31,214 nt of DNA, taken from the IMG/VR virus record IMGVR_UViG_3300013110_000127, positions 1 through 31,214 of that record, one strand, 5' to 3'. The number at the start of each line of letters is the position of its first letter. Positions within the stretch are counted from its first letter, which is position 1. Positions 1 through 7,489 of this stretch are shown here, one piece after another. Below the pieces are notes generated by a model, which made no database searches, was not told where the DNA came from, and saw nothing but the letters and a program-made list of their open reading frames with translations. A program made the translations under genes and the position numbers. Origin of the DNA: a virus.

Positions 1-589
1 CAAAAGAAGGACTGTTGATAATTTTCAACTTGGTTTCTATTCCGTCGACTGAATGTGATGCCTTCATTAATTCTATAACCAATCCAGTACCATGAATTGG
101 ACATAATCCAGATTTAACAAACCTGGAGTAAGTCACTGGAGACTGGTGCGAATAGTCTTTAATGGCAAGCAATACAACTTCCACAAACTGATCAAGACTT
201 TTTATGCTATCCTTTCGCGGTAAAATATACTCGGAATAAATCACACTAAATAAATTTTCTAATTGCCTATCATACAATTCTAGCGGATTTACATACCCCC
301 TCTGTGCCACAATGATTGGTATTCCCTCTATGGGGTGAGACAACCTCTCATATTTAGCAGAAAATTCAACAAACGCATCAACAACAAAATTCAGAGCACT
401 AATCTCAGTGCCTGGGATTTGCTCTATTGCTGAGTGGTTCAATGGGGCGATAGACTTACCATTCGAATCGATACGTCCATACATCTGATGTTTCGGAGAC
501 CTATTATCAAAAGACTCAAGACTGGGTTCGAATTGAATCTCGCGCATATATCCTAAATTTTCTAGAAATTTTCTTTTTGAATCAGTCAT
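1..589 (-). CDS. Unidentified protein of the baseplate cluster, partial (3' end outside window)
   Basis: An open frame runs from an ATG at 589 to the left edge without a stop, giving 196 visible residues beginning MTDSKRKFLENLGYMREIQF. Its start overlaps the stop of the upstream hub-like gene by 8 nt (ATGACTGA), which argues for translational coupling and for this start. The visible part looks globular and mixed-charge, with no signal peptide or membrane segment. Recognisable stretches are MYGRIDSNG (about residue 36), NFVVDAFVEF (about 67) and HQSPVTYSRFVKSGLCPIHG (about 146). I do not recognise the family. Position directly after hub and wedge-type genes suggests a baseplate or other virion component, but that is inference from context only. 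The gene is real by length, coupling and strand; the function is open. Confidence 0.75.
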   Translation of the reverse strand, partial: MTDSKRKFLENLGYMREIQFEPSLESFDNRSPKHQMYGRIDSNGKSIAPLNHSAIEQIPGTEISALNFVVDAFVEFSAKYERLSHPIEGIPIIVAQRGYVNPLELYDRQLENLFSVIYSEYILPRKDSIKSLDQFVEVVLLAIKDYSHQSPVTYSRFVKSGLCPIHGTGLVIELMKASHSVDGIETKLKIINSPSF

Positions 590-3500
590 TAATCATCGCC
601 ACCGTCTCGGCATCTGTCAAGGTGTCTCCTCTTTCTATCTTTCTCATAATACGCGCAAGATTTCTTTCTTTTTTGGCCGTGGCTTGCCTCTCCAGAAGAC
701 GTTTCTTTTCTTCTTTGCTCTTGGGTTTGATTGCCTCGATGGCCTCAGCCCAATCTACGGTCGATTCATTATAACACTTAAAGGAAGTCGAAAACCCTGA
801 TGAATCAATCTTGTGTTCCACGTTAATAACGTTATAAAGTCCAGTTAGTCCAACCTCCTTAAAAACTGGTGAATCAGAAATATCTGCGACACCTATCAAA
901 CTCGGCTTAACAAAAAAGGATAATCCAGGGTAAAAATCTATCAACCCGAAGCTCGTTATATCGACATTGTAAAGCTGCGGTATCATAATCAGGCCATTCT
1001 CCGATCTAAATCCTTTTTCTATGTTATCATCTTGCTTTGCCTTCATGCTTTGGTTCTCCACCTGCTTGAAAGAAATTTTTCTTATTATGCTCTTATCCTT
1101 GCCCACTTCCCATTTCGTTAATCTTAGTGCATCTTGGATATTAAGTTCTGTCGAAGCTTGAGACATTGTGTAATAGTACACCGTTTCATCACCCCCGCCT
1201 TGTCCGTACCCTTCTGCATAGAGTTTGTCAACTGATGGCGCTGTGCGCAATTTTTTAATCTTTTCTGGCGTAGTCCTGAATTGACCCACTTTCATACTAT
1301 ATGCTGATGTGTGTTTTCCAGAATCCAGAACATAATCCCCTTGATTGTAGTACCTCTGCACTTCCCTCAATAACGATGTTATTAATTTCTGCAACGTGAA
1401 CCTTCTTGCTGTTGACTGTTCGAAATCCTTCATGATCTTTTGATAAGTTTCCAGCGCAATAGGTATTTTATATAAATTATAAAAGTCACGATTGATACGA
1501 ATATTTCCCAACATCACACTGACTTTATCTTTCTCCAGCACCTTGACACTTTCGCTAACTTTCAAAAATGAAGAAATTATATCCCCCATTGTAAAAAACA
1601 GAACAGCATGCTCGCTGTCGAGTGTCGCCAATACCTGGGCGTGGCGGGCCAACTCATCATCAAGTTCTTTTTGAGCTTTCGCTACCTGCACTGATAATGG
1701 ATCATCGAACCAACCGTCGTCGTTTCCTTTCTTGGCTCTCTCAAGTTTGTCTTGTAGAACCTTCACCTTTTTGGCATGGGTTTTGTTTTCTTCATCGAGG
1801 ACAGCCTTTCGACCTTTTTTGGTTTTGCCATCTCCCTCGGCAATCAGATCGACTTTAGATTTTATTTTCTTGGTGGGGTTGTCACTTTCAGTAGTCTTTT
1901 TAGTAGGAGATATCTCTATGTATGACTTATCAGTACCAGGCAGGCGATAATTTGCGCTATCAGCGGCGGCCTGTTCTTCCATTATACTCAACCCTGGAAG
2001 TTCATTACCTTCAGAATCTTTAGTTACGAGCATTCTTTGAACCTTTACTCGCTTTTCTTCTGGTTTTAAGAATTCCTCATCCAGCGTCTTAGAAACCTGC
2101 ATCCTAAATCTACATACTCTTCTAAAGTCCACAACTTTCTGTGATCCACCAGTTGTACGCATCTTCGGAGGGAGCATCTGGTCGTCAGCAAAATTTAACT
2201 TATAGAAGTGGGGCCTCATAACCCTATTAAAGGCAGTATCGAACAACTTCTCTCTGTATGCTTTTCCTTCTATTGCGAACCTGTACATCTTGCTATTATC
2301 TGTCAGATGATTTAGTACGGCATTTATCTTCTTTGTCTTCTTTTGTTGAAAATAATCAGTGTGGACACTTATGTGAGTGGTCACTTGGTTGTGTTCCTTT
2401 TTGGGAATCTTCTTGAAAAAGGTTCGGATCTTCTTCTTAGTATCGTCGGAAGCAGTCGGATGCACCCTATTAATATACTCGTTCACGACCCTCTGTATAT
2501 TTCTGTTCAAAGTCGGTTGTGTTTCTTTGGCCATTTGAGAGATTAATCCATCATAATAACTGTGGACGTGTGAGTCACCGTCGGACATTACATCAATATC
2601 TTGAAATACCTCACTGGTTCTTGAAACATAATCACACTGAAGCATGAAAGACCCATCCTCATTGAAGTTGAATGAGTGTTTGTAATAACTCATGACAAAA
2701 GTCTTCAATTGCCTCTTCAATGACTTTACTTGCAGGGGTGTATAGTTAAGTGATTTGATTGTCTCCGAACTGGGCATGTTCCACCCCACTGTCAACATAA
2801 GGTCTTTTGGACTACCGTCTTCGGACCCTAACCCCTCTGGCTGAATAAGTGGCAAATACAATTCACGTCCTCTCTTGCTGCTAAAAACAGACAAGTTGGA
2901 TCCATAAAAAGTTATAGTTGAATCAATGTCTCTCTTGGCGGTCTCTGGGGTGTCACCTGCAAGACGAATTGTTAAATCTTGAAGACCCAGAACACTCTGG
3001 AAGTTATTAAGGGCAGTAATTCCTGTCCTTTTTTGAGTTGATAATCCCCTATTTTGAATGGGGATCGGTTTCTTTGTTTTCTTTTCGCGGTTATATACGA
3101 AGAACTCCACCCTTGGTGTTAAAGCAGCGAGTTGGGCATTATTAAGAGTGACAAGTGGATTTACTAAAAACCCCTCATAGTCCTTATTTTTGACATACTC
3201 CATTTTAAAACTAAAAATATTGGTGAGTCTGTTTGTGTCCAGTCCTGACTTTATCGAAAAAACGCGGCCTTTTGCTGCGATCGCAGAGGTGCGGGTCATG
3301 GCAGTTGTGTTCATTATGTGCGCTCCATACATGCTTAGTAGGTGCTGATCCTTTGTTCCCTTTCTTAAGGATATATAGTTTTGTCGGATTCTATCAAAAG
3401 TGAATTCTGCGAATTGAGGTTTTATTGGGTTATCCAGTGCATGGTCTTCTGTTGCCGTTTCTTGTTCAATTTCTGCAACGACTTCTGAGTCTGTACCGTA

Positions 3501-3995
3501 CGCGGAGAGTAGTTTACCCGTTGTGGCGGCCGTTCCTAGACTCTTTTTTAATTTTGCTATTTTCTCGGCATTTGCTTCTCGGGACTTTTTATCTTTTTGG
3601 TTCTTGTTATTACGCAGGACTGTGATTAGTTCTGCAATTTCCTTATCAGCGTCGCCGCCAGCACCATATTTCTTTTCCCAGCCCTGGAGTTTCTTATAAT
3701 CCTTTTTAGGACCTAATTTATACAAATTCAAATCTTTGGACAATGGGTAGATTTTGCTATAATCTTCTACCGTCAACTCTTTGGCACTTGGGTAGTTGCC
3801 ATCGTTGCGCGGTTTGATCACTTCATTGAGATAATCATTGATTGGTTCATACTGCTTGGATTTAGGGCCATTCCTGTTGGAAGCTGCCATGTCGAGCATC
3901 TGCTTGGTGATACTTTGTTTAAAACTTTTGATGTTGCTCTCGGCTTCTGCCTTAATACTGTCAACGATTTTCTGTTCAGCTGATGTGTATTTCAT
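582..3995 (-). CDS. Very large baseplate hub-like protein
   Basis: Encodes 1137 aa from MKYTSAEQKIVDSI. I prefer the ATG at 3995 to one 12 codons earlier because it lies 2 nt past the previous stop and has GAGGGGG just upstream; the earlier ATG would be inside the previous gene. The last ~120 residues carry the pattern typical of phage hub proteins (gp27 / gpD type): LYNVDITSFGLIDFYPGLSF, then a glycine-flanked LYNVINVEHKID and a GFSTSFKC strand. Residues ~690-800 are an extremely charged Lys/Glu segment likely to form a coiled coil. T4 gp27 is 391 aa, so this is nearly three times as long; the N-terminal ~650 residues have no family I can name. Position after tape measure, junction protein and gp53-like gene fits a hub. 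The hub role is likely rather than certain; a wedge protein is the main alternative. Confidence 0.55.
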   Translation of the reverse strand: MKYTSAEQKIVDSIKAEAESNIKSFKQSITKQMLDMAASNRNGPKSKQYEPINDYLNEVIKPRNDGNYPSAKELTVEDYSKIYPLSKDLNLYKLGPKKDYKKLQGWEKKYGAGGDADKEIAELITVLRNNKNQKDKKSREANAEKIAKLKKSLGTAATTGKLLSAYGTDSEVVAEIEQETATEDHALDNPIKPQFAEFTFDRIRQNYISLRKGTKDQHLLSMYGAHIMNTTAMTRTSAIAAKGRVFSIKSGLDTNRLTNIFSFKMEYVKNKDYEGFLVNPLVTLNNAQLAALTPRVEFFVYNREKKTKKPIPIQNRGLSTQKRTGITALNNFQSVLGLQDLTIRLAGDTPETAKRDIDSTITFYGSNLSVFSSKRGRELYLPLIQPEGLGSEDGSPKDLMLTVGWNMPSSETIKSLNYTPLQVKSLKRQLKTFVMSYYKHSFNFNEDGSFMLQCDYVSRTSEVFQDIDVMSDGDSHVHSYYDGLISQMAKETQPTLNRNIQRVVNEYINRVHPTASDDTKKKIRTFFKKIPKKEHNQVTTHISVHTDYFQQKKTKKINAVLNHLTDNSKMYRFAIEGKAYREKLFDTAFNRVMRPHFYKLNFADDQMLPPKMRTTGGSQKVVDFRRVCRFRMQVSKTLDEEFLKPEEKRVKVQRMLVTKDSEGNELPGLSIMEEQAAADSANYRLPGTDKSYIEISPTKKTTESDNPTKKIKSKVDLIAEGDGKTKKGRKAVLDEENKTHAKKVKVLQDKLERAKKGNDDGWFDDPLSVQVAKAQKELDDELARHAQVLATLDSEHAVLFFTMGDIISSFLKVSESVKVLEKDKVSVMLGNIRINRDFYNLYKIPIALETYQKIMKDFEQSTARRFTLQKLITSLLREVQRYYNQGDYVLDSGKHTSAYSMKVGQFRTTPEKIKKLRTAPSVDKLYAEGYGQGGGDETVYYYTMSQASTELNIQDALRLTKWEVGKDKSIIRKISFKQVENQSMKAKQDDNIEKGFRSENGLIMIPQLYNVDITSFGLIDFYPGLSFFVKPSLIGVADISDSPVFKEVGLTGLYNVINVEHKIDSSGFSTSFKCYNESTVDWAEAIEAIKPKSKEEKKRLLERQATAKKERNLARIMRKIERGDTLTDAETVAMIND

Positions 3996-3997
3996 CC

Positions 3998-4333
3998 CTA
4001 CCCCCTCACATAATCGTATATTAATTCCCAATTGATCGGAATATAGATGGTGTCACCAATGTCAAGGTGTGCTTCGGTTGGCGCAAGATTGAAACTTGCT
4101 ATGATCCACCACAATTCTGGATCGCCATAATACCTGTCTGCAAACTTAAAGTATTTATCGCCAATTTGCCATATGGCAAGTTCATAACTTACATTCTTTC
4201 TCAAATCGTCTGGTAGGGTTATGAACTTTGGTGTTGCGAACTGTGTTATTCTCTTTGTCCCCCTATTCTTTAACGTGTTGTGATACATCTTGTGACTATT
4301 AATAACCATGGTTCTGTTTGAATATCTACTCAT
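3998..4333 (-). CDS. 53: LysM-like baseplate wedge protein (gp53-like)
   Basis: This 111-aa protein has a LysM-like C-terminal half: YELAIWQIGDKYFKFADRYYG, then DPELWWIIASFN and a closing DIGDTIYIPINW (about residues 50-105). The arrangement 'start-up strand, YGDPELWW helix, GD-x-I-x-IP strand' is the signature of gp53-like wedge proteins and of the short tail protein X family, which bind other baseplate parts rather than peptidoglycan. T4 gp53 is 196 aa, so this is a short version made mostly of the domain. Its start overlaps the upstream stop by 4 nt (ATGA), and it is followed 2 nt later by the hub-like gene, so the three are probably co-translated. The N-terminal ~45 residues are basic (Arg/Lys/Asn). 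The symbol is by analogy to T4. Confidence 0.65.
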   Translation of the reverse strand: MSRYSNRTMVINSHKMYHNTLKNRGTKRITQFATPKFITLPDDLRKNVSYELAIWQIGDKYFKFADRYYGDPELWWIIASFNLAPTEAHLDIGDTIYIPINWELIYDYVRG

Positions 4334-5274
4334 TTCTTATCTGCCTTTGGCGCGTTGGCCTTATCTATTTTATCATTGACTGCAGATTTATTTACTTGTG
4401 TTTGTTTATTTTGTTTATTGTTTCGTTTCGAATTCTTTGCGGAGGTCGACACGGAAACTTGATTGCCAGTGCCGCCTCTGGTCCTTTTCAGTGGTGAATT
4501 ATTCACTGCTGCGGATCCTCGCTTGACATCATGGAGAACGCCGCCTTGCGACTCATACCCATAGGGATATCCCGTTGCGTGGCCACCTAACCACTTCTTT
4601 GCACCACTCCACCCGAGAGAGTGTTCATGAACAACAACAAAAGACATATTAACCTCAAACACTTTAGGGACAAAAGTATGACTCTTGTTTGTGGTTTGCC
4701 TTTCGTGTGCGTCGTTTGTCCTATTATAAGACTTTACATCATTTGCGCTCATTGCTGGTGACATGTGATGAAACCCAGCTTCTAGATTGGGGGTGAAATC
4801 AACATTCTCCATCCATCCAGAAAGTCCACCCTTTAACACGCTTACTGCGTTTTGTTCTTGTCTTGCATCCTTGACAAAGTTTGCAAACTTCATTTTAAGT
4901 AACGGATAAGCGTTCATTACATTATGTCCGCCATTAGAACTGTAGGATGGATACAAAAACCCTATCAAATGCTCCAATTGGTGCATGTTGGCGTATCCCT
5001 CTTCGGGTGTAAAGGATGGAATACTCAACGATAATGAGATTCTCCTTGTAGTGTTATTCCAAGATCCAATTGGATCAGCGCGGCCGAAGACATTCTGCGT
5101 GTTCCACTGACTTGTAAAGTTCTCATTAAAACTGGTTAACCAAGCTGGAAACACACACGCCTTACCAGTTGCGATGTGCATAATTTCTATACTAAACCCA
5201 GCTTCTTCAAATCTCGACAATATCGGATCTGTGTGTTTTGCATCGACTGACCAGAATCCATCACCACCTGCCAT
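4330..5274 (-). CDS. Probable baseplate / tail-tube junction protein
   Basis: This 314-aa protein has a recognisable core at residues ~30-115: CVFPAWLTSFNENFTSQWN, NVFGRADPIGSWNNTTRRIS, SLSIPSFTPEEGYANMHQLE and LIGFLYPSY. The 'VyGR-DPI-x-x-y-x-x-T-RxISLsf' string followed by 'LYPSY' recurs in phage baseplate proteins at the tube-baseplate junction, and a later segment (PKVFEVNMSFVVVHEHSLGW, ~residues 203-222) matches the closing strand of that fold. The last ~60 residues are low-complexity Lys/Asn/Gln/Ser, probably disordered. Length is close to T4 gp54 (320 aa), the tube initiator, and the place after the tape measures agrees, but I cannot show gp54 or gp48 orthology. SD AGAGG lies 7 nt upstream of the ATG; the previous stop is 1 nt away. 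Confidence 0.5.
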   Translation of the reverse strand: MAGGDGFWSVDAKHTDPILSRFEEAGFSIEIMHIATGKACVFPAWLTSFNENFTSQWNTQNVFGRADPIGSWNNTTRRISLSLSIPSFTPEEGYANMHQLEHLIGFLYPSYSSNGGHNVMNAYPLLKMKFANFVKDARQEQNAVSVLKGGLSGWMENVDFTPNLEAGFHHMSPAMSANDVKSYNRTNDAHERQTTNKSHTFVPKVFEVNMSFVVVHEHSLGWSGAKKWLGGHATGYPYGYESQGGVLHDVKRGSAAVNNSPLKRTRGGTGNQVSVSTSAKNSKRNNKQNKQTQVNKSAVNDKIDKANAPKADKK

Positions 5275-5275
5275 A

Positions 5276-7489
5276 TTATAACCTCTTTATTGCATTGAGT
5301 CCATCGACCACCATTTGACCTGCATCCCTCTCTTTCATAGATAGTTTCAAATCCGACTTTTTTGCTGCGATTTCGGCAACGATCTCTGTGATACCTTTTA
5401 TCATCGTGGCCAAGGCGCCGTCTGCTTTAGCAGCATAAAACACATCATTCTTATCAAAAACGGGGGTCATATAATTGCGAGCAATGTTTGGAGTTGCCAT
5501 AACTGGTCCCAGTGATTGGGCTGAATTTGAATCCTCAGTTGGGGCAGCTTGGTTTGTCCCTCTCCTCGCAACCGAACTAGCACTGAACTGTAAATCCGTA
5601 CGTGCTTCGTTCTTGCCTGCCTTTACGTTGGATTTGCTTGAACCGCGAACCTTAGTGCCGCCAGGAAGTTTTAAGTTTGCATTGGCAACTGTTCCTTCCA
5701 TCCTTTTTTGAATTTCATTTAAATTATCGGGACCTTTTTTGGTGCTGCCTCCTTTTGTTGGCCACTTCTTTTCACGTTCGTCCTGTATTCTTTTTTCACG
5801 CTCTTCTCCACTGGTACCAGCGAAGCTTGCGCCTGCGCCCATGCCAATAACTGTGCCAATTTGAGCCGCCGAGCCGAGCCCGAAAGTGTTCATAGCCATA
5901 CCCATCATTATGCTCGAAAACAGAGCAATGTTATCAGTGAAAAAACTTATCATGCCCACGACGACATTTGTTAACTCCATCAAACCCTTCTCCCCGCCAA
6001 TGGCATTGACGAGCATTCTAATCGCCTGCTCCATTGCGGCGTCTATCTTTGTAGCGACTGACAACTGGTCTGCGATCTCTGATTGGGTTCCTTGCATATC
6101 TGTCGCCACTGCATCAAGACCCTCCCTGTCACTCTCTAAAAGATCAGCTTCGGCGTCCATAAACTGCTTCAATTTTGCGACGTCACCGCCGAAACCCAAT
6201 GTTGGTTCTTTTGCAAGTGCTCGCAATTCTCTTGCACTAAGTTCCTTGATCGATCTCCCTTCCTTAGCAAGGGAATCCATGATCACTTTTCTCTTTTCTG
6301 CTGGAGATTCAGCTGCTAGTAAGGCTTGAGCACTGACAAGAGGAGCACCGAAAGCAATATTGATGCTTTGGGCGAACTTTGCGGCGCCTTCAAATGTATC
6401 CATATTTTCATTCATTTGCAACAACTGGTTAACCTCTATTCCCAGTTTCGCTGCCATAAATGCTGTGTCTTTGAATATCCTGCGGCCCAGTTCTGCCTCG
6501 AACCTGGCCAGAATCGGTTGGGCGTTCTTAAAATCTTGTGCCATCTCTTGTGGAGGGCGCCCCAGTGCTCTGGCTACGCCTGCAAGGTTGAATAGAAGAT
6601 CTTTTGCCTGTTCTGGTGTTTGTCCCAGTGCCTTAACTTGAGTTCCAATAATCTGCGCCTGAGTGTCCATAGACACCCCTAGTTTGCTCAATGTACCTAT
6701 ACCAGCTGTCAATGCAACCAGTTGAGAGTCCTCTCCTGTGGTCAATTCCGAGAACGATAAAAAATTCTCTTTAAGAGAAGATGCAGCTTCGGCAGCAACT
6801 CCTTCGAGATTTGTACCTATTTGACCCATTGCGGCAGCTGCTTCACCAACATTTAACTGCTCTCTAGTGATTTGGGACCTTTGGAAGAGTGCTGCGCGTG
6901 CTTTGTCCATCCGCAACATTGTTTCAAACATTTTAGCGGTAATTGCAACTAGAACGTTTTGCCACTGCATTGTTTCCGCAATACCTTTGGTGAACCCTTC
7001 TAATAGACCTTTGCCTGATAAATTCTCCCAACCTTTTGATAATCCAAAGGTAGCTTGCAACAACCTCTCGGCAGCTGCTTCACCTTTAGCTAATCCTTTA
7101 TCGTAGTCTTCTTGAAGTTTGACTATTTTCTTGATTTCTTTATATCTCTTTCTGGCGGTTTCAAGTTCCTTTTCATCTACCTCATCCTGCGTGACCATAA
7201 ACTCAATCTTTCTTTTTAGATCATATGCCTCTTGGCCCAAGAGTTCTAGTTTCTTCTTTTCAAGATCGATAACGCCTTCTATCTTATCTTTCTGTTCTGA
7301 TAAGAGTCTATCTATGTCTTGGTATCTTTTTGAAAGTTCTTCTACACTTACTTTTCGGACATCAACTAATTGATCGCCCATCACTTCGGTAATTGCCTCA
7401 AGTAGTGTTTGGGCAAGTGCTGGATCTATTCTAGAGTTTGCAGCAGCTGCTTTGAGTTGCTCTATAAGTCTTTTACCCTGATCGCTCAT
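5276..7489 (-). CDS. Second tape-measure-like protein (paralogue of 7486..10113)
   Basis: This 737-aa protein is mostly alpha-helical. Residues ~60-125 are a strong coiled coil rich in Lys, Glu and Arg. A central region shares blocks with the upstream neighbour: NVLVAITAKMFETMLRMDKA against NILVAVFTKMFEQAKAVDEA, then LGVSMD/LGVSVT, and NIAFGAPLVSAQALLAAES against NSLLGGSFVNGVALLAADAS. A hydrophobic stretch (VVVGMISFFTDNIALFSSIM, roughly residues 510-560, running into an Ala/Gly segment) is typical of tape measures, which help DNA enter the cell. The C-terminal third is polar and Lys/Gly-rich, perhaps binding the baseplate. The start overlaps the previous stop by 4 nt (ATGA), so it is probably translated in fixed ratio with the first copy. 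T4 gp29 is 590 aa. A helical baseplate chaperone is a less likely alternative. Confidence 0.6.
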   Translation of the reverse strand: MSDQGKRLIEQLKAAAANSRIDPALAQTLLEAITEVMGDQLVDVRKVSVEELSKRYQDIDRLLSEQKDKIEGVIDLEKKKLELLGQEAYDLKRKIEFMVTQDEVDEKELETARKRYKEIKKIVKLQEDYDKGLAKGEAAAERLLQATFGLSKGWENLSGKGLLEGFTKGIAETMQWQNVLVAITAKMFETMLRMDKARAALFQRSQITREQLNVGEAAAAMGQIGTNLEGVAAEAASSLKENFLSFSELTTGEDSQLVALTAGIGTLSKLGVSMDTQAQIIGTQVKALGQTPEQAKDLLFNLAGVARALGRPPQEMAQDFKNAQPILARFEAELGRRIFKDTAFMAAKLGIEVNQLLQMNENMDTFEGAAKFAQSINIAFGAPLVSAQALLAAESPAEKRKVIMDSLAKEGRSIKELSARELRALAKEPTLGFGGDVAKLKQFMDAEADLLESDREGLDAVATDMQGTQSEIADQLSVATKIDAAMEQAIRMLVNAIGGEKGLMELTNVVVGMISFFTDNIALFSSIMMGMAMNTFGLGSAAQIGTVIGMGAGASFAGTSGEEREKRIQDEREKKWPTKGGSTKKGPDNLNEIQKRMEGTVANANLKLPGGTKVRGSSKSNVKAGKNEARTDLQFSASSVARRGTNQAAPTEDSNSAQSLGPVMATPNIARNYMTPVFDKNDVFYAAKADGALATMIKGITEIVAEIAAKKSDLKLSMKERDAGQMVVDGLNAIKRL

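Noticed and set aside
5886-6329. 147-codon plus-strand open frame inside the second tape-measure-like gene
   Set aside because: It lies wholly antisense to a well supported gene, has low-complexity Ser/Ala/Ile composition caused by the reverse frame, and no SD. Other plus-strand frames (for example 577-774, 7550-7897, 15839-16192) fail in the same way.
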